Of a stretch of DNA of 17,257 nt, positions 1 to 7,144 are shown piece after piece (the first letter of the stretch is position 1; each line of letters begins with the position of its first letter). The stretch spans positions 1-17,257 of the forward strand of contig CAJUIO010000079.1 in NCBI GenBank assembly GCA_910586025.1. Direction: 5' to 3'. Position numbers and translations under genes: made by a program. This DNA is from an uncultured Lachnospiraceae bacterium (lineage in GTDB: Bacteria; Bacillota; Clostridia; Lachnospirales; Lachnospiraceae). The notes beneath the pieces are model-generated. The model ran no database searches. It was not told the origin of the DNA and saw only the letters and a list, made by a program, of their open reading frames with translations.

Positions 1-145
1 CAGAGGCTTCCACGATTTATGAGTCTCACCTTCATCGCACAAAAGTCAGTTGCACAAATATTTTTGTGCAAACTGCCAGGCGCACTGCGCAGACATGGCT
101 TTGGCACCCGAAGCCTAAAAGGAATAGGTATAGGAGAGAAGTAAC
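1..145. other. Non-coding leader with inverted repeats upstream of the membrane fusion protein gene
   Basis: I see no credible gene here. TTGCACAAA at 50-58 pairs with TTTGTGCAA at 63-71 around a TATT loop, and a third GCACAAA copy lies at 37-43. A weaker pair, GGCTT near 97 and AAGCC near 112, follows. No T-run follows the main hairpin, so it is not a typical terminator. No clear sigma-A promoter sits at a usable distance from the gene at 146. The hairpin could be an operator or a leader structure, but nothing decides between these. Confidence 0.4.
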
Positions 146-1444
146 ATGCAGAGAAAGAAAAAAATATTGGCGGGATTTCTTTTGTTTTTGATCCTGATGT
201 GGTTTTGCACCGTATTGTCAAAGAGCATCTACACCTCCGAGCTTCCCATTGTCAGTACGGTTGCGGCGGAGCGGAAATACATCGAGCACATAGTGGAGTT
301 GGAAGGGATCGTCATAGCGGGGAACAAAGATCCCGTTTCCAGCCTTGGCGGTCTGCGGATCGATCATCTTATGGTTCAGGTGGGCGATAAGGTGGAAGAG
401 GGTGATGTGCTCTTTACGATAGATATGGAAGATCTTGACGAAATCATGGAGGAAAAGCAGGATGAGATCCATAAGCTGCAGCTGCAGATCAACACGATTC
501 TTCAGAATCAGGAGCTTGCCAGGCAGAAAAAGGCCCTGGAGGAGGAGCGGGCCAGAGAGGATTACGATGCTCTGGCGAGATATCAGGACACGTTGGTTGG
601 CCGGGCGGCTGAGGGCATCAGTCAGGTGGAGGAGGACATCGATGAACAGGACGGAGGAATGAGCGATGAGCTGCGTGATGAGCTGCAGTCCGCCGCATAT
701 GCGGAGGCCGATGCCAGATGGAACAGGGACAATACCATAAAGGATGCGGAAAGAAGGGTGGAGGATATTCTTCTTCCGGAAAACGAGGATGCGACACTCG
801 ATACCTTGCGGGTGGATCTTTCCGGCCGGCAGGAGGATCTCTCCCAATATCAGGAGATCAAAAAACAGGAGGGCATAGTCACGGCTTGTGCGGGAGGTTT
901 GATTACGGATATTTATGTGAGTGCGGGCGGCAGAATTCCGGATACGGCGGTTATGCTGATGGCCGACGATTCGGTTCCCTGTCAATTCAAGGCAGTCCTT
1001 GGCAGGGATGAAAAGAAATATGTGGGCTTAAACGACTCCGTGACCTTGAAGCTGGAGGGGAGCGGTAAGGAGAAGGATCTGAAGGTGGACTATCTGGCTG
1101 AGAGCGAAACCATGCCGGGAAGCTTTGACCTCTATATTAATCTTCCGGAAGGGACGGGGATGCCGGGACTGTCCGGTGTTATGACACGCTCGGAGACAGG
1201 AGAGCAGCAGCCCCTGTGTATCCCACCCCTTGCGGTAAATACTTTGGAAACAAGAAGCTGGGTCTATGTGGTGAAGGAGCGGGAAGGAATCCTTGGAATG
1301 GAATATTATGTGGAGGAGGTGGATGTAAAGATCAAAGACCGTAACGAGAGCTGGGTGGCCGTGGAGGGTGCGCTCGATAGTGAGAGCAAAATACTGCTCT
1401 CATCCACAAAGGCAGTGAAGAACGGAGATACGGTGAGGCTTTAA
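146..1444 (+). CDS. HlyD/MacA-like membrane fusion (periplasmic adaptor-type) protein
   Basis: This 432-aa protein resembles the adaptor subunits that work with ABC or RND exporters. Residues 7-25 form one N-terminal membrane anchor with no lipobox. The first half of a biotinyl/lipoyl-like barrel is at about 61-93 (HLMVQVGDKVEEGDVLF). A long charged, Glu/Lys/Gln-rich coiled coil runs from about 96 to 240. The second barrel half is at about 243-272 (GIVTACAGGLITDIYVSAGG), followed by beta-rich C-terminal domains. The ATG at 146 has a GGAGAG ribosome site about 8 bases upstream. No transporter gene lies beside it: the next gene converges and 145 bases upstream are non-coding. The partner must be beyond the left edge or elsewhere. 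The family call is solid; the exported substrate is unknown. Confidence 0.8.
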   Translation: MQRKKKILAGFLLFLILMWFCTVLSKSIYTSELPIVSTVAAERKYIEHIVELEGIVIAGNKDPVSSLGGLRIDHLMVQVGDKVEEGDVLFTIDMEDLDEIMEEKQDEIHKLQLQINTILQNQELARQKKALEEERAREDYDALARYQDTLVGRAAEGISQVEEDIDEQDGGMSDELRDELQSAAYAEADARWNRDNTIKDAERRVEDILLPENEDATLDTLRVDLSGRQEDLSQYQEIKKQEGIVTACAGGLITDIYVSAGGRIPDTAVMLMADDSVPCQFKAVLGRDEKKYVGLNDSVTLKLEGSGKEKDLKVDYLAESETMPGSFDLYINLPEGTGMPGLSGVMTRSETGEQQPLCIPPLAVNTLETRSWVYVVKEREGILGMEYYVEEVDVKIKDRNESWVAVEGALDSESKILLSSTKAVKNGDTVRL

Positions 1445-1461
1445 GATGCGGGGCCGACTCT

Positions 1462-1490
1462 AAAACCGCCCTTGCTTAAAGGGCGGTTTT
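1462..1490. terminator. Bidirectional intrinsic terminator between convergent genes
   Basis: AAAACCGCCCTT (1462-1473) pairs perfectly with AAGGGCGGTTTT (1479-1490) around a 5-base loop. The A and T ends of the stem give a U-run on either strand, so it can serve both the plus-strand gene ending at 1444 and the minus-strand gene ending at 1498. Confidence 0.85.
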
Positions 1491-1497
1491 CAGACGG

Positions 1498-2427
1498 TCA
1501 GACAGCAGCATAGGACAGTCCGGCTTCTATATACAGCTGCCTGCGGTAGCCCTGGTCAGACAGGGCTTTCTTCAAATCTCCGATTCTGCCACTGTCTATG
1601 AGAGACTGCGCCAGACTGGCAAAGAGCGCTTCTCCCTTGGCTTCTCCTTCTGCGATTCCTTCGGTTCTTCCTTCCTCCCTGCCTCTGGCAAGGCCCCGTC
1701 TTTCATACTGGTCAAATAATTCACACATTTTAATCTCGTCCTCCTCCCTGATTCCCTGTTGGTTCATCCATTGCTCCACATCCTCCGTATCGGTGTCTCC
1801 CGACAGCACCCGGATCATCCGGATCAATGCCGCTTTATGTGTGATCTTCCTGCTGGAGCGGTAACTGTCGCCTTCAGCCAGGAAATCCACCACGATGCGC
1901 ATGTCGCTCTGAAATAGTTTCCTCGTCTCCTCCGGCAGATACCTCATTTCAAAAACGTGAAGCTTCATCTCGTCAATATAGCTCCAGGCTTTCTCCGAAA
2001 GCTCCTGATGCCGGAACAATCTTCGGCTGTTCCGGTTTCCCCTCCATCTGGGAATTCCCCAGTAGAGCACGAACGCTATGACGGGAAAGGGCTTCTGTGT
2101 CCGGTTCCCATACTGGCTTCGGTATACTCCTCCTGTATAGCCTGCCTTGCGAAGCAGCATCTTGCCATCCGTTTTGGTCTGATTGGCGATCAGATACATC
2201 AGTCTGATTTTTCCATTCGTGACCTCGAATTTACACACATCTTCGTATTGGTTACGAAGCTTCTTCCTCCCCTGATAGATACTCTCCGTAGGCCCGGCGA
2301 GCAGACTTTTGGCTTCGGTTTCTTTACGCCCCTGGTACAATAGTGCATTAATCACATCAGCGGCGATATCCGGAAAGGATAAAAATTCCTTTTCCACAAT
2401 GTCTTTTGTCTCTTTGGGCTTTCCCAT
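1498..2427 (-). CDS. Rpn-family (PD-(D/E)XK, YhgA-like) nuclease homologue, catalytic Glu apparently lost
   Basis: This 309-aa protein has the layout of the Rpn recombination-promoting nuclease/putative transposase family, abundant in Lachnospiraceae. It shows FPDIAADVINALLYQG near the N terminus, a YEDVCK segment matching the usual Y-x-D-x-x-K block, then an ANQT segment, then PVIAFVLYWG. The tail is Glu/Gly-rich (REEGRTEGIAEGEAKGE), as often seen in the family. In relatives the central motif is usually IENQT, where Glu and Gln form the ExQ part of the PD-(D/E)XK site. Here the codon is GCC and the motif reads IANQT. The reading frame is intact, so this may be a nuclease-dead member. I start it at the ATG at 2427, which has AAAGGAGG six bases upstream. 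A longer TTG-started frame to 2487 lacks such a site. Confidence 0.75.
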   Translation of the reverse strand: MGKPKETKDIVEKEFLSFPDIAADVINALLYQGRKETEAKSLLAGPTESIYQGRKKLRNQYEDVCKFEVTNGKIRLMYLIANQTKTDGKMLLRKAGYTGGVYRSQYGNRTQKPFPVIAFVLYWGIPRWRGNRNSRRLFRHQELSEKAWSYIDEMKLHVFEMRYLPEETRKLFQSDMRIVVDFLAEGDSYRSSRKITHKAALIRMIRVLSGDTDTEDVEQWMNQQGIREEDEIKMCELFDQYERRGLARGREEGRTEGIAEGEAKGEALFASLAQSLIDSGRIGDLKKALSDQGYRRQLYIEAGLSYAAV

Positions 2428-2599
2428 CTGTCCTCCTTTGACAGGGCGGAAGGAAAGGTCAGCTGATCCCTGCCCTGTTATATTCAAAATGGTGATAAAA
2501 GCAAGGATTCTAAAACAGATAACATATCCCCGAAAGGAATGTCGGTCAGATACTGAGATGATAGAACGAATTTCCGTTAGAATTTCTGTGCTTTGTTTT

Positions 2600-2629
2600 A
2601 TTGTAGCAAAGAGATGAATATATCGTCAA
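2600..2629 (-). promoter_or_regulatory. Sigma-A-type promoter for the Rpn-family gene, with a long structured leader
   Basis: On the minus strand TTGACG (2624-2629) is followed after 18 bases by TACAAT (2600-2605). Transcription would start near 2593 and leave a leader of about 165 bases. ACAGGGC and GCCCTGT (2441-2447 and 2472-2478 on the plus strand) form an inverted repeat ending only a few bases from the ribosome site, so translation could be modulated by structure. The 319-base gap from 2428 to 2746 otherwise holds only the rubredoxin terminator. Confidence 0.6.
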
Positions 2630-2718
2630 TAAAATACTTCTAAAATTTTGATAAATATCCTCTTCTTTCTGATTAATCCGTCAGAATGCTGAGCGGAGCC
2701 GCCCAAAAGGGTATAAAA

Positions 2719-2741
2719 GAAGCAGGCTTATCGCCTGCTTC
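2719..2741 (-). terminator. Intrinsic terminator after the perR-rubrerythrin-rubredoxin unit
   Basis: GAAGCAGGC (2719-2727) and GCCTGCTTC (2733-2741) form a perfect 9-bp stem with a 5-base loop. On the minus strand the stem is followed by TTTTATAC. It begins 5 bases after the rubredoxin stop. Confidence 0.8.
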
Positions 2742-2746
2742 CTAAT

Positions 2747-2920
2747 CTAGTTGTAATTGTTGATGCAGGGCTGGAACATATCCTTGCTCACGCCGCACAG
2801 AGGGCATACCCAGTTGTCGGGAAGATCTGCGAATGCGGTTCCGGGAGCGATTCCATGCTCGGGATCTCCTTTCTCAGGATCATAGGTGTATCCACAGGGA
2901 TTACAAAAATATTTCTGCAT
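2747..2920 (-). CDS. Rubredoxin
   Basis: This 57-aa protein is a single rubredoxin domain that binds one iron through four cysteines: C6 and C9 in CNPCGY, C39 and C42 in CPLCGV. The typical YDPEKGDPEHGIAPGT and LPDNWVCP segments lie between them. An extra Cys at 52 is not part of the site. The ATG at 2920 has AAAGGAG about 9 bases upstream. It lies 38 bases after the rubrerythrin stop on the same strand and is followed at once by a terminator. It probably acts as the electron carrier that reduces rubrerythrin in NAD(P)H-dependent peroxide removal. That role is established for the family in clostridia but is inferred here from gene order. Confidence 0.95.
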   Translation of the reverse strand: MQKYFCNPCGYTYDPEKGDPEHGIAPGTAFADLPDNWVCPLCGVSKDMFQPCINNYN

Positions 2921-2958
2921 AACAAAATTCTCCTTTCGTATCCGTAAACTGTTTTATC

Positions 2959-3498
2959 TTAGTTAAAGTATCTCTTAAGCAGACCCTCGAATGCCTTGCC
3001 GTGTCTTGCCTCATCTCTTGCCATCTCATGAACGGTATCATGGATTGCATCCAGGTTAGCGGCCTTGGCTCTCTTTGCGAGATCAAACTTACCAGCGGTT
3101 GCGCCGTTCTCGGCATCAACTCTCATTTCCAGATTCTTCTTGGTGGAATCCGTAACAACCTCGCCGAGCAGCTCTGCAAATTTAGCGGCATGCTCTGCCT
3201 CTTCCCATGCGGCCTTCTCCCAATATAAACCGATTTCGGGATAACCCTCTCTGTGAGCGACTCTCGCCATAGCAAGGTACATACCTACCTCTGTGCACTC
3301 GCCGTTGAAATTAGCTCTCAGATCTGCAAGAATATCCTCGGAAACACCCTTGGCAACGCCTACAACATGCTCTGCAGCCCATGTCTTTCCGTCAGCCTGA
3401 GCGGTAAACTTATCAGAGGGCGCATTACATACAGGACACTTCTCCGGAACGGAATCTCCCTCGTGAACATAACCACATACCTGACATACAAATTTCAT
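2959..3498 (-). CDS. Reverse rubrerythrin (N-terminal rubredoxin domain, C-terminal diiron domain)
   Basis: This 179-aa non-haem iron peroxidase reduces hydrogen peroxide in anaerobes. A rubredoxin-like FeS4 domain sits at the N terminus (C5, C8, C21, C24). It is followed by a ferritin-like four-helix diiron domain with ligands in GECTE (E67, E70), EAEH (E100-H103), HE (157-158) and EARH (E163-H166). Classical rubrerythrin has the opposite domain order, so this is the 'reverse' form known from clostridia such as C. acetobutylicum. The ATG at 3498 has AAAAGGAG about 10 bases upstream. It lies 61 bases after perR and 38 bases before rubredoxin, so the three probably form a PerR-controlled peroxide-response unit. 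Confidence 0.93.
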   Translation of the reverse strand: MKFVCQVCGYVHEGDSVPEKCPVCNAPSDKFTAQADGKTWAAEHVVGVAKGVSEDILADLRANFNGECTEVGMYLAMARVAHREGYPEIGLYWEKAAWEEAEHAAKFAELLGEVVTDSTKKNLEMRVDAENGATAGKFDLAKRAKAANLDAIHDTVHEMARDEARHGKAFEGLLKRYFN

Positions 3499-3543
3499 AG
3501 TATCAATCTCCTTTTCATGTTTTATTTTTTATTATTGACATAA

Positions 3544-3559
3544 TGAATGATATAATTCA
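3544..3559. promoter_or_regulatory. Palindrome between perR and rubrerythrin, possible PerR operator
   Basis: TGAATGATATAATTCA has 5-bp arms (TGAAT and ATTCA) around an AT-rich centre and directly abuts the perR stop codon. It shares a TGATAT core with the palindrome in front of perR. It does not match the Bacillus PerR box closely, so an operator role is a guess based on place and symmetry. Confidence 0.35.
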
Positions 3560-3958
3560 CTATGCTTTAACCGAATGAAGGTTCTGGCAGCAATCCCTGC
3601 ACCTGCCGTGAAAATATACGGTATGACATTCTATCTGGCCGTCAAAATTCCGGGAGGCCATCTCGTCAAGATCAATGCCTGCCATGTCAAGGTCTCTGAC
3701 GCAGCCGCATTCCCTGCAGATAAAATGGTAATGGGGCGAGGTATCTGCATCAAAGTGATCCACACCGTCTCCGACATGAATTCTGGATATTTCTCCAATG
3801 TCTGTCAATAAAGTAAGATTCCGGTAAACAGTGCCAAGGCTGATGTTGGGAAAAGACCTGCGTACATTGTCGTACACCACAGATGCCGTGGGATGGTCTT
3901 TGCGGCCCATAAGAAATTCTTTAATGGAATCCCTCTGTCTGCTGTGCTTTAAAACCAT
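3560..3958 (-). CDS. perR: PerR-like Fur-family peroxide-sensing repressor
   Basis: This 132-aa protein is a Fur-superfamily metalloregulator. The N-terminal winged helix carries RQRDSI, DHPTA (H22) and the recognition segment LGTVYRNL (41-48). The dimerization domain has HFDADTSPHYHFIC, with H68, D70, H76 and H78 as candidate regulatory-metal ligands. Structural zinc is bound by C81/C84 (CREC) and C120/C123 (CRDC). PerR senses peroxide through metal-catalysed oxidation of His ligands and then releases its targets. Sequence alone separates PerR from Fur only weakly. The call rests on the downstream rubrerythrin and rubredoxin genes. The ATG at 3958 has GGAAAGGAA upstream. Its own promoter is overlapped by palindromes, which suggests autoregulation. 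Confidence 0.85.
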   Translation of the reverse strand: MVLKHSRQRDSIKEFLMGRKDHPTASVVYDNVRRSFPNISLGTVYRNLTLLTDIGEISRIHVGDGVDHFDADTSPHYHFICRECGCVRDLDMAGIDLDEMASRNFDGQIECHTVYFHGRCRDCCQNLHSVKA

Positions 3959-3980
3959 CGTAATTCCTTTCCTTGTAAAT

Positions 3981-4028
3981 TGATAATGATTACTGATATC
4001 AGTATAGCAAAATAAAGAGATTAGTCAA
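3981..4028 (-). promoter_or_regulatory. perR promoter with overlapping palindromic operator candidates
   Basis: On the minus strand TTGACT (4023-4028) and TATACT (4001-4006) are 16 bases apart, a good sigma-A promoter. A perfect 14-bp palindrome, TACTGATATCAGTA (3991-4004), overlaps the -10. Next to it TGATAATGATTA (3981-3992) matches 11 of 14 defined positions of the Fur/PerR-type 7-1-7 pattern when read to 3995. A repressor bound here would block its own promoter. Confidence 0.65.
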
Positions 4029-4086
4029 TACAATTTATAAATTTTTTAGAGATTACGATTTTCTTTTATAAGTCATAAGAAAGAAT

Positions 4087-4118
4087 CTATGATATAATGA
4101 GCGTTAGTGAGGAGAGCA
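4087..4118 (+). repeat. Direct repeat copy 1 (promoter -10 plus RBS module) upstream of the sensor kinase
   Basis: This 32-base copy matches 4167-4198 at 29 of 32 positions, and all three differences are transitions. It contains an extended -10 (TGATATAAT) and a GAGGAGAG ribosome-binding sequence. The two copies lie exactly 80 bases apart. Confidence 0.85.
4090..4098 (+). promoter_or_regulatory. Extended -10 promoter for the two-component operon
   Basis: TGATATAAT is a perfect extended -10 (TGnTATAAT). The -35 region near 4069-4075 is poor, which is tolerated with an extended -10. Transcription would start near 4105. The second repeat copy carries the weaker TGACATAAT at 4170-4178 and could act as a second promoter. 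Confidence 0.6.
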
Positions 4119-4166
4119 TGCTTGCATGTTCGACGAACGGCGAATGGCGGTCACAGGCGCCCACGG

Positions 4167-4198
4167 CTGTGACATAATGGGCGTTAGTGAGGAGAGCA
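4167..4198 (+). repeat. Direct repeat copy 2 upstream of the sensor kinase
   Basis: This is the second copy of the module at 4087-4118. Its GAGGAGAG (4189-4196) is the likely ribosome site for the kinase ATG at 4207. A TCACAG/CTGTGA inverted repeat (4151-4156 and 4167-4172) leads into it and could fold as a hairpin ahead of this ribosome site. Confidence 0.85.
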
Positions 4199-4206
4199 GA
4201 TCAAAC

Positions 4207-5688
4207 ATGAAATTTAAGACTCGTCTTTTAATCACATTTTTTACAATTATATTGCTGCCGCTTGCAATGGCTGTCACGGCTTTTCTGGCTATCGGGAGCT
4301 ACCTTTTGAAGGAGCAGGAGGAGTACGGATTTCGGAACAGTGATTACAATGTTCTCATTGATCCGACGCAGGCATCCAGAGTTATGTCTGATGAGATCTT
4401 TTTCGAGGTGAAGGACAGACTGAGGGATAATCCTGACGCTTTGGAGAATGAGAACGTGCTTGAGAGCATTAATGACAGGATTTCCGGTAAATCTTCCTAT
4501 ATTATTATCCGGAGAAACGATGAGCTGTATTATACGGGAAATGAACTGGCCTCAAGCCAGATCTTTGACAGGCTTCCGGATTTTGAGGAGGATAATATTG
4601 ATTCTGAGATCTCCCAGAGTATTTACTTTGACGACATGAAAAAGCAGGTCCGTCATATGGATTTTTATTTCGGGGACGGAAGCCAGGGCAGCTTCTTTGT
4701 CATAACAAGGGCGAATCCCCTGATTTCCAGGAAGCTGTTCGTGGATATGGCGATTTCCATCATGGTGATCCTGTTCTTTACCAGTCTGTTCCTGACCCAG
4801 TGGATTGCAAAGGGCGTTTTTGATCCGATCAACCAGCTGAATATAGCCATGCAGAACATTGCGGAGGGAAATCTCGAGTATATGCTTCCCGCCAAGCAGG
4901 ACGGAGAGATCGGAGAGCTGTACCGGAATTATGAGGATATGCGGCTTAGGCTGAAGGAATCCACGGATGAGAAGATTCTGGCTGAAAAGCAGAATAAGGA
5001 GCTGGTAAGCAACATCTCCCATGATCTGAAAACGCCCATCACGGCAATCAAGGGCTATGTGGAGGGGATTATGGACGGCGTTGCCGATACTCCGGAGAAG
5101 ATAGACAAATATATCAAGACCATATACAATAAAGCCAACGACATGGACCGGCTGATCAATGAGCTGACGGTCTACTCGGGAATTGATTCTAACAGGATTC
5201 CCTACCATTTCCACAAGATCAACGTGTCAGAATACTTTGGGGACTGTATCGAGGAGGTCGGGCTTGATCTGGAATCCAAGAACATTGCGCTGAACTATTC
5301 CAGCCTGATATCGCCCGACACACAGATCATTGCGGATCCGGAGCAGATGAAGCGCGTCATAAATAATATCATAGGAAACAGTGTAAAATATATGGATAAG
5401 GAAAAGGGAGAGATCGACATCCGGATCCTGGACGAGATTGATTCCGTGAGGGTGGAGATCGAGGACAACGGCAAGGGAATTGCGGCCAGAGATCTTCCCA
5501 GCATTTTCGAGCGGTTCTTCCGGACGGATGCGTCCCGGAATTCGGCCCAGGGGGGCAGCGGAATCGGACTTTCCATTGTGAAAAAGATCATAGAGGACCA
5601 TGGAGGCTATATCTGGGCTACAAGCAAAGAGGGCGAGGGAACCTGCATGCATTTTGTGATCAGAAAATATCAGGAAGCGCAGGATTAA
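4207..5688 (+). CDS. Membrane sensor histidine kinase (HAMP, HisKA, HATPase)
   Basis: This 493-aa kinase senses an unknown signal and phosphorylates the regulator encoded next. Membrane segments at about 8-29 and 179-201 enclose an extracellular sensor region of about 150 residues with no domain I recognise. A HAMP linker follows at about 202-255. The phospho-acceptor is H272 in SNISHDLKTPITA. The ATP domain has the N box (NNIIGNSVKY, 386-395), G1 (DNGKGI, 420-425), F box (FERFFR, 435-440) and G2 (GGSGIGLSIV, 449-458). I start it at the ATG at 4207, just before the hydrophobic segment, with GAGGAG 12 bases upstream. The frame stays open to an ATG at 4126 that also has a well-placed GAGGAG from the first repeat copy, which would add 27 residues. 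The kinase-before-regulator order is the less common one. Confidence 0.93.
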   Translation: MKFKTRLLITFFTIILLPLAMAVTAFLAIGSYLLKEQEEYGFRNSDYNVLIDPTQASRVMSDEIFFEVKDRLRDNPDALENENVLESINDRISGKSSYIIIRRNDELYYTGNELASSQIFDRLPDFEEDNIDSEISQSIYFDDMKKQVRHMDFYFGDGSQGSFFVITRANPLISRKLFVDMAISIMVILFFTSLFLTQWIAKGVFDPINQLNIAMQNIAEGNLEYMLPAKQDGEIGELYRNYEDMRLRLKESTDEKILAEKQNKELVSNISHDLKTPITAIKGYVEGIMDGVADTPEKIDKYIKTIYNKANDMDRLINELTVYSGIDSNRIPYHFHKINVSEYFGDCIEEVGLDLESKNIALNYSSLISPDTQIIADPEQMKRVINNIIGNSVKYMDKEKGEIDIRILDEIDSVRVEIEDNGKGIAARDLPSIFERFFRTDASRNSAQGGSGIGLSIVKKIIEDHGGYIWATSKEGEGTCMHFVIRKYQEAQD

Positions 5689-5707
5689 AATCAGGAGGAG
5701 GCTTAAG

Positions 5708-6397
5708 ATGAGCAGAATATTGATTATCGAGGATGAAGAGGCGATTGCGGATCTGGAAAAGGACTATCTGGAACTGAGCGGATTTGAGGTGAGTATCCGG
5801 AATACGGGTGACGAGGGCCTCAGAACGGCCCTTGCGGGAGAGTTTGACTTGATTGTGCTGGATCTCATGCTGCCGGGAATGGACGGCTTTGAAATCTGCA
5901 GGCATATCAGAGAGGAGAAGAATATCCCTATCATTATGGTGTCCGCCAAAAAGGATGATATCGACAAGATCAGAGGCCTTGGCCTGGGAGCGGACGACTA
6001 TATGACCAAGCCCTTCAGCCCCAGCGAGCTGGTTGCCAGGGTAAAGGCCCATATGGCCAGGTATGACAGGCTGGTGGGATCCAGTCAGAAAAATAACGAC
6101 ATCATTGAGATCAGGGGAATCCGTATCGACAAGACGGCCAGGAGAGTCAGCATTGACGGAACGGAAAAGGCGTTTACAGGCAAGGAATTTGATCTCCTTA
6201 CCTTTCTTGCGGAGCATCCCAACCACGTATATACAAAAGAGGAGCTGTTCCGGGAAATCTGGGATATGGATTCCATAGGGGATATCGCCACGGTGACGGT
6301 TCATATTAAGAAAATACGCGAAAAGATAGAGTACGATTCGGCAAAGCCTCAGTATATCGAAACAATCTGGGGAGTGGGGTACCGGTTTAAGGTATAA
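5708..6397 (+). CDS. OmpR/PhoB-family response regulator
   Basis: This 229-aa cytoplasmic transcription factor has an N-terminal receiver domain with the acidic pair E8/D9, phospho-acceptor D52 in LIVLDLMLPGMDG and conserved K101 in MTKPFSP. A C-terminal winged helix (about 130-229) ends in the typical TVTVHIKKIREKIE and YIETIWGVGYRF segments. It starts 19 bases after the kinase stop with AGGAGG upstream, so the two are one operon and a cognate pair. Targets are unknown. The hairpin and duplicated module before the kinase are possible autoregulation sites, but I see no tandem repeat clearly typical of an OmpR-family binding site. Confidence 0.95.
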   Translation: MSRILIIEDEEAIADLEKDYLELSGFEVSIRNTGDEGLRTALAGEFDLIVLDLMLPGMDGFEICRHIREEKNIPIIMVSAKKDDIDKIRGLGLGADDYMTKPFSPSELVARVKAHMARYDRLVGSSQKNNDIIEIRGIRIDKTARRVSIDGTEKAFTGKEFDLLTFLAEHPNHVYTKEELFREIWDMDSIGDIATVTVHIKKIREKIEYDSAKPQYIETIWGVGYRFKV

Positions 6398-6414
6398 GAA
6401 GGACGGGATTTTCA

Positions 6415-7137
6415 TTGCAAAAGAACATAGTGTTTGAGGATTCACATATCATAGTGGTTTATAAGCCTGCGGGGATTGCCACCCAGACTGCCAGGCTGGG
6501 GCAGCAGGACATGGTCAGCGAGCTCAAAAATTATCTGGCCGCAAAAGCGGAAAGAGCGGTGCCAAGCGCCCCCTATCTCGGTGTTATCCACAGACTGGAT
6601 CAGCCGGTTTCCGGTATTCTGGTCTTTGCCAAGACAAAACAGGCGGCATCCTGTCTGGGACGACAGATCGCAGACGGCGTTTTCCGCAAATATTATTATG
6701 CCGTCGTACACGGAAGGCCGGAGAGGGAACAGGGAAGGCTGGAGGATTATCTGTACAAGGACGGAAGGACGAATTTATCCCGGATAGTGGATCAGGGCTT
6801 TCCGGATGCCAAGAGGGCCGTGCTTGAGTACAGCCTGATCGAAACCCTGATGGTACTCGAGCCCTGGCAGGAGACTTCTCTCATAAAGATTTCACTGCTT
6901 ACAGGGAGGCACCACCAGATTCGTCTTCAGATGGCGAATGCCGGTATGCCTCTGCTTGGCGATCACAAATACGGCAGTGAACAGGACAGGCAGCTGAGCA
7001 GGGAGATCGGTCTGAAGAACGTGGCGCTTTGCGCATACAGGCTTCAGTTCAGACATCCGGCTGCGGGCGGGGAGGTCTGCTTTGAACAGACACCTGAGGA
7101 GGAAATCTTCCGCCCCTTTTTTAACAGGGAAATCTGA
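6415..7137 (+). CDS. RluA-family RNA pseudouridine synthase without an S4 domain
   Basis: This 240-aa enzyme isomerizes specific uridines in rRNA or tRNA to pseudouridine. The catalytic Asp is D62 in the family motif HRLDQPVSG. Other signatures are EDSHIIVVYKPAGI near the start and LLTGRHHQIRLQMANAGMPLLGDHKYG in the C-terminal half. It lacks the N-terminal S4 domain found in RluD and RluC. The start is a TTG at 6415, the only in-frame start ahead of the first beta strand, with AAGGA about 11 bases upstream. It follows the response regulator by 17 bases, so it is probably co-transcribed with the two-component system. Its exact RNA target cannot be told from sequence. Confidence 0.9.
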   Translation: MQKNIVFEDSHIIVVYKPAGIATQTARLGQQDMVSELKNYLAAKAERAVPSAPYLGVIHRLDQPVSGILVFAKTKQAASCLGRQIADGVFRKYYYAVVHGRPEREQGRLEDYLYKDGRTNLSRIVDQGFPDAKRAVLEYSLIETLMVLEPWQETSLIKISLLTGRHHQIRLQMANAGMPLLGDHKYGSEQDRQLSREIGLKNVALCAYRLQFRHPAAGGEVCFEQTPEEEIFRPFFNREI

Positions 7138-7144
7138 AATTTTA

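Noticed and set aside
50..71. Terminator of an upstream gene
   Set aside because: The stem is perfect but AT-rich and is followed by AACTGCC, not a T-run, and no gene end is visible before it.
218..985. A 255-codon open frame on the minus strand
   Set aside because: It is the antisense of the membrane fusion protein coding region, without a start signal or recognisable domain.
4151..4172. CRP-type operator (TCACAG/CTGTGA)
   Set aside because: The arms are in the opposite order to TGTGA-N6-TCACA, and the spacing differs. It reads better as a hairpin.
4097..4177. A 26-codon leader peptide (starting MSVSEES) whose stop overlaps the ATG at 4177
   Set aside because: Its ATG overlaps the extended -10 of the likely promoter, so it would not be in the transcript, and it has no ribosome site. 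It is a by-product of the 32-base repeat.
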